A DNA stretch of 64,000 nucleotides from Dickeya lacustris (GCF_029635795.1 NZ_CP114280.1:3534001-3598000); one strand, 5' to 3'; shown: positions 45,775 through 56,935, counted from the stretch's first letter. Translations and numbers: made by a program. The notes: generated by a model not told the origin, from the sequence alone.

Positions 45775-47964
45775 ATGTCCTGGCTTAATTCTTTTTTATT
45801 GGTACTTACCTCTGTGCCGCCTTATATGGTGCCTGCAACTGTTATCGGCCTCGTCAGTATTGCATTTCTCTGTTTTATTCTCTTTTATTTTTTCAGAACT
45901 GTTAAAATTATTAATAGCCTGAAAAGATATACTCAGTCAATTAATGGCATCGATAATAGTGATCCTGAGAAGCAACTTCAACACCTGAAAGATTTGTTTG
46001 TTCAGCCTGAGCTAAAGCATGCCTGGAGTGAATTTGCAGAATCCCTGCATCCGCAGTATGAACTGGTCAGCAGTGAAGAAAAAATTGTCAAGATTCGCGC
46101 CACTGCCCCCTGCTCCAGTTACTTCTCAGAACAACAGTTGGTGGATATTCCACTCAATACTGAATTCTTTAAACATCTCCCCGGAATTCTGACCGGTGTA
46201 GGGATTATCGGCACCTTCTATGGTCTGATGATTGGTCTCAACCACTTCGACGCCAGTACGCCGGAGCAAGTCACCAGCAGCATCGACCGCCTTCTACACG
46301 ATGTATTATATGCGTTCCTCGGCTCAGCAATTGCAATTACTGTCTCTATCCTTATTACATGGTTGGAAAAATTTTATCTGGCAAAGTGCTACAAACATTT
46401 GGAGAAGTTTACCGCTGCTATTGATGAGCTCTTTATCAGCGGCGTAGGCGAGGAATATCTCGCCTCGCTGGTGAAGTCTAGTAATGAAAGCGCGACTCAG
46501 GCACGTCATCTGAAAGAGAGCCTGGTTACCGATCTCCGCGATATGTTGCTGCAACTGACTGAAAACCAGAAGGCCGAAAATGAACATCTGGCCAATACGT
46601 TAAGCACTACTTACCGCGAATCAGGCGCACAATTTGCCGAGCAAGTTAGTGGTGCGATTGAAAACAGTCTGAAGTCGCCTCTGGATAAAATTGCTGGTGC
46701 CGTGCAGACGGCCAGTGGCGATCAAAGCGGTATGGTGCAGAACATGCTCCAGGATGTGCTGACGGCATTTATGGCGAAACTCGACACCACCTTTGGCCAG
46801 CAGTTCACTAATCTTAATGAAATGATGGGGCAAACTGTTGGCGCGATTCAGACAATGCAAAACGGTTTCGCTACGTTATTACAGGACATGCGTCAGGTGA
46901 ACGATGATTCCCGCCAGGGGAGTGCACAACTTATCGAGCAACTGTTATCAGAGATGAAATCTGGTCAGCAAGCGATGCAGGCTGGCATGAATGACATGCT
47001 CACCAGCCTTCAGGCTTCAGTGGCTAAGATTGGTGCAGAAGGTGAAGGGGCTGGTGAGCGTATGGCTCGCCAATTGGAGAAAATGTTCGCTGATAGCGAA
47101 GAGCGAGAAAAAGCACAGGCAGAGCATATGGCCGCTTTTATTGACGCCATCCAAAACTCGGTGCAGCAGGGACAGAGTGCCACAATGGAAAAAATGGCGG
47201 CCTCTGTCGAGGCGCTTGGTGAACAGTTGGGTAGTTTGTTTGGGCAGATCGATAAGGGTCAGCAACAGATTTCAGCGAATCAGCAAGCGAATCAACAGTC
47301 CTTGCACGAGCAGACACAGCGCGTGATGAGTGAGGTAGACGATCAGATCAAACAACTTATCGAAACTGTTGCCAGCCAACATCAGGGAACGACGGAAATA
47401 CTGCGCCTATTTGCGGAACAAACCAACCGACAGATTCAGGATATGCAAAATGGCGCGGACAAAATGCGTGTTGCAGCTGAACGCTTTGAACACGCAGGCG
47501 ATCGGGTATCGGAAGCAAATCACCTCTCTGCTGATGTACTGAATAAAGCGCAATCGGCGGGTTCCTCGCTCTCTCTTGCCACCAGCGAACTCACCTCTGT
47601 AGTGGCCGATTATCGTAACAATCGGGAAGCCGTTAGCAAATCGATTGCTATGCTGGAATTACTCGCCGCTAATACGCAGTCTGAACAAACCACGCGCAAC
47701 CAATTTATCGCCGATCTTAAACAGCACGGTGAACGTCTGCAGAGCTATAACCGGGAAGCACAGGCTTTTATGGAAAATGTTAGTGACGTGCTTGGGAAAG
47801 GGTTTGAAGATTTTTCTGAAGGTGTTTCACGTAGTCTGGATAAAACACTGGGTAAACTTGATGTAGAAATGGCGAAAGCCTCCAATTTGCTCGCCGGTTC
47901 TGTTGAACAGATCGGAGAAAGCGTCAGCGAGCTTGACGATGTTCTGTCACGCATGCGTGCCTGA
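45775..47964 (+). CDS. zorA: Zorya type I protein ZorA (MotA-like ion channel with long tail)
   Basis: 729 residues, the length of E. coli type I ZorA. An N-terminal membrane segment (VPPYMVPATVIGLVSIAF) is followed, after a cytoplasmic stretch, by the MotA-like pair of helices (LPGILTGVGIIGTFYGLM near 142 and HDVLYAFLGSAIAITVSIL near 178). From about residue 240 to the end it is a Gln/Glu/Ala-rich coiled coil, the long intracellular tail of Zorya. ZorA5-ZorB2 forms a proton-driven motor in the inner membrane that signals phage invasion to ZorC and ZorD. ATG 45775 is used; ten codons further upstream are open but unlikely. Confidence 0.93.
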   Translation: MSWLNSFLLVLTSVPPYMVPATVIGLVSIAFLCFILFYFFRTVKIINSLKRYTQSINGIDNSDPEKQLQHLKDLFVQPELKHAWSEFAESLHPQYELVSSEEKIVKIRATAPCSSYFSEQQLVDIPLNTEFFKHLPGILTGVGIIGTFYGLMIGLNHFDASTPEQVTSSIDRLLHDVLYAFLGSAIAITVSILITWLEKFYLAKCYKHLEKFTAAIDELFISGVGEEYLASLVKSSNESATQARHLKESLVTDLRDMLLQLTENQKAENEHLANTLSTTYRESGAQFAEQVSGAIENSLKSPLDKIAGAVQTASGDQSGMVQNMLQDVLTAFMAKLDTTFGQQFTNLNEMMGQTVGAIQTMQNGFATLLQDMRQVNDDSRQGSAQLIEQLLSEMKSGQQAMQAGMNDMLTSLQASVAKIGAEGEGAGERMARQLEKMFADSEEREKAQAEHMAAFIDAIQNSVQQGQSATMEKMAASVEALGEQLGSLFGQIDKGQQQISANQQANQQSLHEQTQRVMSEVDDQIKQLIETVASQHQGTTEILRLFAEQTNRQIQDMQNGADKMRVAAERFEHAGDRVSEANHLSADVLNKAQSAGSSLSLATSELTSVVADYRNNREAVSKSIAMLELLAANTQSEQTTRNQFIADLKQHGERLQSYNREAQAFMENVSDVLGKGFEDFSEGVSRSLDKTLGKLDVEMAKASNLLAGSVEQIGESVSELDDVLSRMRA

Positions 47965-47977
47965 GGGGTGACAGCTG

Positions 47978-48718
47978 ATGTTTGGAAACGCATTTGGCGT
48001 TAAAAAACGCCGCAGTGATGAGGCGGAGAAACCATTCTGGATTTCCTATGCCGACCTGATGACGGCTATGATGGTGTTATTTCTGGTCGTTATGGTGGCG
48101 TCGCTGAGTTCTGTTACACAGCGCATTCAACGTGTGGAGCAGGGGGAAAAAACAAGGGGGCAGGATATATCCAGGTTGTGTGAGCGCTTGGAATTACATG
48201 CCCGCAACATGAATAAAACTATCGTTGTAGATTGTCACGATAACCGTATCAGTTTTGGCGAAGCCGGGCGTTTTGATCACAACCGTTTTTTCCTGAACGC
48301 TGAAGGGCAAAAAGCACTGCAGGATGTTGTTCCGCTGGTGCTGGAAGCTGCTGACAGTGAAGAGGGTAAAAAGTGGTTTAAGCAGATCGTCATTGAAGGA
48401 TTTACCGACACTGATGGCTCATATCTGTATAACTTACATCTCTCCCTACAGCGCTCTGAATGGGTGATGTGTAGTCTGCTTGATAGCCGCAGCCCTCTGC
48501 AAAAAGGTCTTTCCGCTGAACAACAGATCCAAATCCGTAAACTTTTCCTTGCGGGTGGCGTTTCCTTCAATAATGCTAAGGAAAGCAAAGAAGCTAGCCG
48601 CCGCGTCGAGTTACGTATGCAGTTCTTCGGGCTTAAAGATAAGCGAGATAAGGCCGATGAGGTGGATTTTCCCCTTGTGGTTAATAAAGAAGTTTGTCAG
48701 TTGGTTATGCCCCAATGA
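47978..48718 (+). CDS. zorB: Zorya type I protein ZorB (MotB-like)
   Basis: 246 residues. A single N-terminal membrane helix carries the proton-binding Asp26 in FWISYADLMTAMMVLFLVV. The periplasmic OmpA-like domain shows IVIEGFTDTDGSYLYNLHLS and the RRVELRMQF end, for peptidoglycan anchoring. It is the stator partner of ZorA, 13 bases downstream of it. The stop overlaps zorC as ATGA. Confidence 0.94.
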   Translation: MFGNAFGVKKRRSDEAEKPFWISYADLMTAMMVLFLVVMVASLSSVTQRIQRVEQGEKTRGQDISRLCERLELHARNMNKTIVVDCHDNRISFGEAGRFDHNRFFLNAEGQKALQDVVPLVLEAADSEEGKKWFKQIVIEGFTDTDGSYLYNLHLSLQRSEWVMCSLLDSRSPLQKGLSAEQQIQIRKLFLAGGVSFNNAKESKEASRRVELRMQFFGLKDKRDKADEVDFPLVVNKEVCQLVMPQ

Positions 48719-50397
48719 CGCCTGCACTCAATTCTCTTTCTCAGCGCATTGCCGCGAGGCTTTCTTCCAGTCAACGGGATGACCATTATCTACGTAATGA
48801 TTTCCATACGTTGGCTTCCGTTGCCCTCGATATGGAAAAACGGTTTGATAAGACAGAAAGCATTCCCTTACCGCCACAAGAAATGCGTCTGGCGGCTCTA
48901 CGTCGCCTTCGTCTTGCTGAAGAACCCACGGATCGAGAATGGCGGATGATATTTTATGGTCTTGCCGATAACGATCCGTTATATCCTGACCGGCCAATCC
49001 TGCTGGAGGATGATGTATTTTTTCCTGAGGTCGACAACGCTATCAAGAAGCGGTTGGAATCTAAAACGTTAAAACGCAAGGATTGGGCGGCAATTTGTTC
49101 AAGCTATTTTGCTTATCAGCATGAATCACCCGAGACAAACCCGCACTGGTGCGTACTGCGTGGGCATATCGCCCGGGGTTACTTCGTAGTAAAAGCCGCG
49201 ATACGACGAGAAAAATCATGGATGAAAACCATTGAGTTTTATCATGACATTTTTACCCCACAAGCTGGAGGCGTGATATCCAAGCAGTTACTGTCAGGCG
49301 AAAGAAATTCACTTTCAGCATTAGAGAAAATTGCGCAAATCCCCGATAGTAGTTGGTTGTGGAAACGCATTTTCACTGTTCTTTTAGCACAATTGGATAC
49401 TCTTGATGATCCTCTGTTTCTGGACAAACTTAGCTGGTTGTTAGGTCTGGCTGCGCAATGGGTACGTTTTCGTGACGATATAATGACTGCGACCCTGACT
49501 CGCTATTACTATTCTATCTATCGCGATCAGGCACATTCAGCGCTGAAGCAGGCTGCGTTGGAATACTGGGATAATCCCCAACTGAAAAGCCAGCAAAATA
49601 AGTGGCACCAGTATGTCGCCGAGCCAGTCGCTGCGATGGTACGGGGATGGCTGGCAAAACAAGACCTGACACATTTCTTTGAACTCTTGCGCGGTAATGG
49701 CGATGTCGATCAGGCACGATTGCACTACTGGCTTCGTTTCGCCAATCAGATGGGATTTACTCGTATCGTCATGGGGACTGATGCCCGGCAAGATCGTGGT
49801 AGCGACTTTGTGAAATTCCGCGACGAGAATAAGGGACGACTGAGCTACTTACGAGGTGGACGTAGCTTTGATAACGCCATGATTATGCAGATCAACGATT
49901 ATCTGTTCGTTGAGTTTTCCGGGACAGGAAATGCGATGTACGCCTATAGAATAGGTCACGCGCCATTTAATCCTGAATCACGCACACTTGATATCAACAC
50001 TCATCTAAAAGAGCAGGGGTGCTGCGTACTCAGACTGCCCCATACCCCTCGTGCTGAAGGATATAACAAAGCCCGGATAACCGGCTGGATGTTGAAATAT
50101 GACGATGAGCTGCGCAAGTTGGGTATTCGGTGGATGGCGGAAGAACCCATTAAATTTGTCGATAAGAAAACAGACTCTCCAGCTTCTCTGTCTGCCATTA
50201 AAATCATCAATCCGTTGCGTGATACGGCTATACAGCGCTTGGTTGAAAGTACTTCATGTGTCGTCAGCGATAATCGACAACAAGGTGGCGTGCTGTCCGT
50301 ACAACTCAATACACCTGACGACACTATAGAAAGAGAGTTGTTACGACTAGGCTTTGCGCCTATGGCTAAAGAACCGCATCGTTACTGGATCAAATAA
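48715..50397 (+). CDS. zorC: Zorya type I protein ZorC (EH_signature)
   Basis: 560 residues, largely helical (the EH_signature domain of type I Zorya). It has WRMIFYGLADNDPLYPDRP near 78 and HYWLRFANQMGFTRIVMG near 340, followed by a C-terminal globular part. ZorC is a DNA-binding cytoplasmic component recruited when the motor is triggered. The start is ATG 48715, overlapping zorB by four bases; a longer frame to 48694 is rejected. The stop shares a base with the zorD start. Confidence 0.9.
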   Translation: MTPALNSLSQRIAARLSSSQRDDHYLRNDFHTLASVALDMEKRFDKTESIPLPPQEMRLAALRRLRLAEEPTDREWRMIFYGLADNDPLYPDRPILLEDDVFFPEVDNAIKKRLESKTLKRKDWAAICSSYFAYQHESPETNPHWCVLRGHIARGYFVVKAAIRREKSWMKTIEFYHDIFTPQAGGVISKQLLSGERNSLSALEKIAQIPDSSWLWKRIFTVLLAQLDTLDDPLFLDKLSWLLGLAAQWVRFRDDIMTATLTRYYYSIYRDQAHSALKQAALEYWDNPQLKSQQNKWHQYVAEPVAAMVRGWLAKQDLTHFFELLRGNGDVDQARLHYWLRFANQMGFTRIVMGTDARQDRGSDFVKFRDENKGRLSYLRGGRSFDNAMIMQINDYLFVEFSGTGNAMYAYRIGHAPFNPESRTLDINTHLKEQGCCVLRLPHTPRAEGYNKARITGWMLKYDDELRKLGIRWMAEEPIKFVDKKTDSPASLSAIKIINPLRDTAIQRLVESTSCVVSDNRQQGGVLSVQLNTPDDTIERELLRLGFAPMAKEPHRYWIK

Positions 50398-53300
50398 TGC
50401 TGAAACGCCTGTTAGGTAAACTGATGGGAAACCGTCAGCAGATAGAACGCCACCTAAAGAATAAATACCAGGTTGAGGAAAACGGACTCAGCTTTCCGCT
50501 ATCGCTGGTTGATGATTCGCAGCTTTGGGCATTGGCATCCTGGCTTGAACAACTGGCTGAAGAAGACTATCTGATATCACTTACAGACCGGTGGTTGTTG
50601 AGTTGGGATGCATTATATCGCCTGCTGGAGGATGAGGAACATGCCAGCAGTCTGCCTCTTATCGGTGTACCTGAGATACTGCCTTTACGCGCAAGCCTGA
50701 GTTCACGTGGCGCATTAAGTGACCGTGATTTTCGCGTCTGGATTGCTGAATGGGTCACGCTTCCAGCACGTAAGTCGATCCGCTTCAGTCGTACTGGTGC
50801 CATTTTAACCCATGAAAACCGGCAACATTTGGTATCGCGGGAAAACTGGGCACTTTTACAGGCAACAGAACAACTCAGCACACAGCAAAATCAGACCCCA
50901 GGAGAAACCACTAACCAACTGGGATGGGCCGCTATCCGCAAATGTGCAAAACAAGCCGCAGCAAAATTTGATGATTATTTAGAAAAAACACATGTCGTAA
51001 AACCAACTTCATTGTCATTACGTCTGCGTAAATCAACGGTTGCTGATACTGCTGTTATCGAAATTGAGCCCCATTTCGAAGACCAGCCAGCTAACTGGCT
51101 AGGCAGTTTTGACAAGAATTCGCAGGTTCATGATAGCTATCGTATCCCTGGTGAGAATGGCGAACTTAGCCACGTTATTATCCCTCCCGAAGTGAAAGAA
51201 GTCCTAAACTCAATACATTCGATCCCTGGTCGTCGAGTGGCCGGAAGCGAAGCGCTTTCTTTTGTTCGCAATCCCTATACATTTTTGGGCGAAGATGCCG
51301 CTAATGTTATTGCCCCCGAAGAACATGAGCAGGCGTTGTTTGATGCCAGGATTTTCTTCCATCATTTCAGGTTGATACCCCAACAGAATGCTGAGAATAA
51401 GATCGAGGAAGTGACGCTGGTACTTGAACCAGTATCACCTGCTCCCCAGCCAGAGGTCACTTTTGTGTTCTCAGTGCCCTGGGAACTTGAAAAATTTATA
51501 CAGCAACTCGGTATTAGCGTTGTAGCTCAGATGCCTGCAGGCTCCTGGCAAGGTTATGAACTGGAGTTAAGCCAGTTCACTGAACAACAGTGGCACGATT
51601 GTCAGGCTCTGCTTACACGCTGGCAGCAAGAAATTGAAGGAAAAGAATTTAGCGATGTGCTGGATATTGGGAAGTATGGCGATCGTGTGATTGGCATTGG
51701 TGAATTTGAAAAAATTTCCTCTCCCTGGCTTACCAAGGCGCAAAGTGAAAACTGGCTTCCAGATGACATCGATTTCCCCGCATTTTCAGCCGAAACACTG
51801 GCTGATTGGCAGCCTGAAAATCTTGGCCATTTCAGTGAACTGCAGGAGAGAATTATTCAGGCAGAAGCTGCTGGTGAAACGCATATCACCACACCATGGA
51901 ATGACAGCGAATTAACGCTGGATGCAGCTAAAACCTTCAGTAAGAACTGGGAAAAACAGCAGAGCGCTGAAAATGAGTCTCAAGATAAAGTTGTAGGTAA
52001 AGCGGTCCGAGCTGTACTTAAAATTGAGCAGAATATTGAAGAAGCTGCCTACATCAAACAGCGCCGCGATTCACTCCTCAATGCGCGTCATGCAGAACCT
52101 GAAATTCCTCTGAGTCTGAAAGAACATATCCGACTCAAAGATCATCAACGTGAAGGCGTTGCTTGGCTCCAGCAACTTTTCCTTAGTTCACCAGAGGAAA
52201 CTGCGGGTTGCCTGTTGGCGGATGATATGGGCCTGGGGAAAACGCTGCAAATTTTGAGCTTCTTGGTCTGGTTTATTGAAAAATTTCCGCAGGAACCGCC
52301 AAGTCTTATTGTTGCCCCTGTCTCTCTTTTAGATAACTGGGAACGTGAGCTGGACAACTTCTTCTACACTGCGGGTATTCCAGTGTTGAAATTGTATGGC
52401 GAGACGATTAAAGCGGTGAAATACCCCAAACAGGCTATTCCTGCTCATCTGCAGTTTAAGGGGATCAAGAATCTGCTTAAACCTGGCTGGCAAGGTGAGG
52501 CGAAAATTATTCTGACGACTTACGAAACGCTTCGCGATCAAGAGTTTTCTCTGGCACGCCAGCCATGGTCCATTATGGTGTGCGATGAGGCACAAAAAAT
52601 AAAGAATCCAGCAGCGTTAATCACACATGCTGCTAACGCGGTACAAGCAAGGTTTAAAGTGGCGTGTACCGGTACGCCCGTCGAAAACACACTTGTTGAC
52701 CTGTGGAGCTTATTTGATTTTGCCCAGCCTGGATTATTAGGGGCACTAAATGAATTTGGTAAACATTATGTTCGTCCTATTGAGAACGAAGTTGGCCGCG
52801 ATACGGGACGACTGGAACGTTTGCGGGCGTTGATAGAACCCCAGACTTTACGCCGAACCAAAGAAGAGGTTGCGCGGGATTTGCCTCAGAAAATTGAAGT
52901 AGAAAACTGCAAACAATTGACGTTGTCCGGCGTACAAAAACAGCTCTACCTTTCATCTGTTGCAAATTGGCAACAACAACAAGCATTGAGCGAAGGGATG
53001 CAGCAGGCCGGAGCAGGTATGTTAGGTTTGTTACACCGACTGAAACTCATTTGCGCACACCCTGCGGTAGTTAATCCCGAGCTACGTTTTCGTGATAACT
53101 CACCTAAGCTTAACTGGCTGTTGAAAAAACTCGAAGAAATAAGGCATACCACGGAAGATAAGGTCATTATTTTTACTGAGCTTCGAGACTTACAGCGCGA
53201 ACTTCAACATGCTATCTATCAGAAGTTTGGTTTCCGCCCAGTCATTATTAACGGCGATACCAGCACTAAAAGTAGTAGTCAGAATAGTCGTCAGCGGCTG

Positions 53301-53639
53301 ATCGATAATTTTCAATTTCAGTCAGGTTTTGGAGTGATTATTCTTTCTACGGTTGCAGTTGGATTCGGTGTTAATGTCCAGAAAGCCAATCATGTTATTC
53401 ATTTCACTCGTTGCTGGAACCCAGCCAAAGAAGATCAGGCAACAGACCGGGCGTACCGAATTGGACAAACTAAAGATGTGTATGTCTATTATCCGACAGT
53501 GAGGGATACTGAAATAACCACATTTGAAGAAACTCTGGATGACCTTCTGCGGCGTCGACGTGCACTGGCCAGAGATATGCTCTGCGCAACTCCTGACTTG
53601 AGTGGTGCAGATTTTGAAGTCCTCTTGAAAGGGACGTAG
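50397..53639 (+). CDS. zorD: Zorya type I protein ZorD (SNF2-type helicase/nuclease)
   Basis: 1080 residues. The N-terminal half is Zorya-specific; the C-terminal half is an SNF2 ATPase with ADDMGLGKTLQIL (Walker A, about 607-619), ILTTYETLRDQ, VCDEAQKIKNP (DEAQ box, about 729), CTGTPVENTLVDLWS, then helicase motifs V and VI near the end (VAVGFGVNVQKANHVIHFTR, DQATDRAYRIGQTKDVYVY). ZorD degrades phage DNA. The gene is intact and the operon complete. An IS3-family element starts only 17 bases after the stop. Confidence 0.94.
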   Translation: MLKRLLGKLMGNRQQIERHLKNKYQVEENGLSFPLSLVDDSQLWALASWLEQLAEEDYLISLTDRWLLSWDALYRLLEDEEHASSLPLIGVPEILPLRASLSSRGALSDRDFRVWIAEWVTLPARKSIRFSRTGAILTHENRQHLVSRENWALLQATEQLSTQQNQTPGETTNQLGWAAIRKCAKQAAAKFDDYLEKTHVVKPTSLSLRLRKSTVADTAVIEIEPHFEDQPANWLGSFDKNSQVHDSYRIPGENGELSHVIIPPEVKEVLNSIHSIPGRRVAGSEALSFVRNPYTFLGEDAANVIAPEEHEQALFDARIFFHHFRLIPQQNAENKIEEVTLVLEPVSPAPQPEVTFVFSVPWELEKFIQQLGISVVAQMPAGSWQGYELELSQFTEQQWHDCQALLTRWQQEIEGKEFSDVLDIGKYGDRVIGIGEFEKISSPWLTKAQSENWLPDDIDFPAFSAETLADWQPENLGHFSELQERIIQAEAAGETHITTPWNDSELTLDAAKTFSKNWEKQQSAENESQDKVVGKAVRAVLKIEQNIEEAAYIKQRRDSLLNARHAEPEIPLSLKEHIRLKDHQREGVAWLQQLFLSSPEETAGCLLADDMGLGKTLQILSFLVWFIEKFPQEPPSLIVAPVSLLDNWERELDNFFYTAGIPVLKLYGETIKAVKYPKQAIPAHLQFKGIKNLLKPGWQGEAKIILTTYETLRDQEFSLARQPWSIMVCDEAQKIKNPAALITHAANAVQARFKVACTGTPVENTLVDLWSLFDFAQPGLLGALNEFGKHYVRPIENEVGRDTGRLERLRALIEPQTLRRTKEEVARDLPQKIEVENCKQLTLSGVQKQLYLSSVANWQQQQALSEGMQQAGAGMLGLLHRLKLICAHPAVVNPELRFRDNSPKLNWLLKKLEEIRHTTEDKVIIFTELRDLQRELQHAIYQKFGFRPVIINGDTSTKSSSQNSRQRLIDNFQFQSGFGVIILSTVAVGFGVNVQKANHVIHFTRCWNPAKEDQATDRAYRIGQTKDVYVYYPTVRDTEITTFEETLDDLLRRRRALARDMLCATPDLSGADFEVLLKGT

Positions 53640-53671
53640 ATGTTTAAATGGCCTTATGTAGTGGCACACTA

Positions 53672-54590
53672 GGCCGTGTCCCTTAACTTAACAACCGCTT
53701 CAAAAATAACCTGATCGCTCCCAGTTTTAGCATACTCAGGTAGTTTCTGGCGGTTTTTTCCGAGCGGGTGGCAATACGGCGATTTTCTTTGAGTATCGCA
53801 AAGCAACGCTCCACGACATTGCGTTTTTTGTACAGGCGCGTGTCGAGGGGACGACGTCCGTCCCGACTGGCCTTCTCATTCGATTTAAACGGAATAACCG
53901 CTTTTATTCCTTTCATTTTCAAATGAATGCGAAGGTTTTTACCTGAATAACCCTTATCCGCCAGCACCGCTTTCGGACGTGATTTCAGGTGCCCGCCTTT
54001 TCGGATAATCCCGACCCGGTTGAGCAACGTTTCCGCGTATCGGCTTTCGTGGGCCTGTCCACCGCTCAGGCAAAAACTCAGCGGTAATCCTGTGCCATCT
54101 GTCGCCAGATGGATTTTGGTGCCAAAGCCGCCGCGAGAGCGACCCAGCCCATGGTCCTCGCATTCATCGGGATGTTTTTCGCACCAGCGGCCGCTTTCAG
54201 GGCGCGAACGTTACTGCCATCCAGCGCGATAACATCCCAGTCAATCAGCGCTTTTTCATCCAGAATCTGGAGTAATTTATTGAAAATGCTGTTCATTATT
54301 CCGGCTTTAGACCACCGATTGAAGCGGTTGTAAATGGTTTTCCATTGACCATAACGCTCAGGTAAATCCCGCCACGGCGCGCCAGAGCAAAGCACCCAAA
54401 ATATGCCATTCATGACATGTCTGTGCGCAAAGTAAGGACGCCCGCCTCGGGAAGAGCCTCTTTCAGGCGGCAGCATGGGAGAAATCAGCGCCCAAGCGTC
54501 ATCGGGAAAATCATAACGAGCCAAATTAAAGCACTTCTTGTGATGAAATCATGTCCCTGATTGTACAAAAAACAGTTACGGGACACACCC
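53672..54590 (-). mobile_element. IS5-family element (IS427-like), copy 2
   Basis: 919 bp, same ends as copy 1, flanked by TA on both sides within CTAA. It landed in the left terminal repeat of the IS3-family element. It differs from copy 1 by a 3-base shortening of the slippery run and a G/A change near 53770. Confidence 0.92.
53683..54524 (-). CDS. IS5-family transposase, copy 2 (shortened slippery run)
   Basis: Same two frames as copy 1. The slippery run in the coding strand is only five A's (about 54175-54179) instead of eight, so the -1 slip needed to join both halves should be less efficient. One substitution gives RRIATRSEK instead of RRIVTRSEK. Confidence 0.8.
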
Positions 54591-54651
54591 TAAATTTGGC
54601 CACCTGAATAGAGGTGATATCATCGCCTCATAGTCAAAAACAGGTGACATT

Positions 54652-55827
<1,176 letters not shown>

Positions 55828-55835
55828 CCACTACA

Positions 55836-56082
55836 CTTCGCAGAAACAGCCCGACACCGCCTGATAGCCAAAGCGCATACCGCGCGCCGTGCCCGGCCAG
55901 TGTGGAACTACCCGTCGGGCTAATTTTTTTTGGCAGTACCTCTATCGATTATTTAGATGAGGTCAATCTAAATAGATTTGCCAAATAGTAGATCCCTTGA
56001 AGGGAACTTAGTCCGAATTGAGAGAGTTTTTTCAATCGCCAAACATCCCAAACCACCAACCGGACTGAGCGATGCCGATCAT
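55836..56082. other. Junction region right of the IS3 element
   Basis: The first about 85 bases are GC-rich and open in one frame (FAETARHRLIAKAHTARRAR, then PVWNYPSG and stop), looking like the last codons of a lost gene; family not recognised. The rest is noncoding. Confidence 0.35.
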
Positions 56083-56311
56083 GGCAACAATCCCTGATGA
56101 AGAACGACAACTGATGTGCAAAGAAGCCCAACAAACCTATTCGCCGTGGCTGAATCCAATTGAACGGCTGTGGTCATCGTCACACGAAACGATAACGCGA
56201 AATCATCAGTGCCGGTACATGTGGCAGTTATGGAAACAGGTGACGCAATTTATAAAAGTCGTTTCACCATTTCCCGTCAATCAACCCCGCATGGCTAAAG
56301 TGGAGCGGTAA
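56083..56311 (+). pseudogene. IS630-family transposase C-terminal remnant
   Basis: TYSPWLNPIERLWSSSHETI and TRNHQCRYMWQLWKQVTQFI are the end of the IS630 DDE domain, with the last catalytic Glu in NPIERLW. The N-terminal three quarters are absent. Confidence 0.7.
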
Positions 56312-56720
56312 TATGAGAAGCTATTTAGTCATATTCATAGGAATAATTTGTTTTAAAAAAATATCAGCATGATATTAACGATAGTAACATAATTACTAAT
56401 ATAAAATATTTTTTTGATATTTTTATATATGTGAAATTATTTTGTTTGCCAGCTAATTTGTTTTATTTAAATCCTTTTAAATCAGTATATTAATAATTTC
56501 ATGATTTATTAATGAGTGTTTTATCTAATGTATCATTATTGTTTCCCGTGCTTTAGTGTGATCTAAATCACGTTTTTTCGATAAATTCTTAACGCACGTT
56601 AACGATTTTGAATTATTCTGCGTTCTTTCGTAACACTGTGTTAACCATGTAGTGACATTATGTTATGGAAGTTAAGGAGCTTTTTAACACGTATTTTGTT
56701 AACTAACAGGAGCAATAATC
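56312..56720. promoter_or_regulatory. Promoter region of the peptide cluster
   Basis: About 410 AT-rich bases without a gene. A CRP-type site lies at 56557-56572, and three GTTAAC palindromes stand at 56598, 56640 and 56698, the last one overlapping the leader directly before the ribosome site. Confidence 0.55.
56557..56572. promoter_or_regulatory. CRP-type site
   Basis: TGTGATCTAAATCACG fits TGTGA-N6-TCACA with one mismatch. It lies 149 bases before the peptide start, suggesting activation by cAMP-CRP (or an FNR-family relative). Confidence 0.65.
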
Positions 56721-56867
56721 ATGAATGATTTCGAAAGCAAAGAGTTTCGTTCTTATGTATCTCCGACACAGGTTGAAGATTTTGACGTTGAATTTAACGT
56801 TGAAAATGTTCAGCTGGCTGAAGTTGAGTTAGATAATGAGTTACTGCTGGCAACCCACCGCTGCTAA
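56721..56867 (+). CDS. Putative RiPP precursor peptide
   Basis: 48 codons behind AGGAG with eight-base spacing. The peptide is strongly acidic through most of its length (repeated Val-Glu, Asp-Val-Glu, Glu-Val-Glu-Leu-Asp), then turns to LLLATHRC at the end. An acidic leader with a short, polar, basic-plus-Cys tail is the form expected for a modified peptide precursor. The following genes encode two cupin-type oxygenases, an E1-like enzyme, an HEXXH protein and exporters. A hairpin directly after the stop separates it from them. The core is probably the last few residues, but the cut site is unknown. There is no Gly-Gly motif, so a double-glycine peptidase is not implied. This gene is short and easily missed by automatic calling. 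Confidence 0.7.
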   Translation: MNDFESKEFRSYVSPTQVEDFDVEFNVENVQLAEVELDNELLLATHRC

Positions 56868-56877
56868 TAAAATCAAT

Positions 56878-56905
56878 AAAGTTCTGGGGATATTCCCAGA
56901 ACTTT
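56878..56905 (+). terminator. Hairpin (attenuator) between precursor and enzyme genes
   Basis: AAAGTTCTGGG at 56878-56888 pairs perfectly with CCCAGAACTTT at 56895-56905 over a 6-base loop. The T-stretch behind it is weak. Such hairpins keep precursor mRNA abundant and enzyme mRNA low in peptide clusters. Confidence 0.75.
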
Positions 56906-56935
56906 CAATATATATTTTTATTACGAGAGCTAAGT

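Noticed and set aside
55836..55925. GC-rich open frame ending NYPSG as a new gene
   Set aside because: It starts at the IS3 border without start codon or ribosome site; it is only the tail of an interrupted gene of unknown family.
56721..56867. Precursor as a type II toxin-antitoxin component
   Set aside because: No partner toxin next to it; the following genes are modification and export functions, so a peptide precursor fits better.
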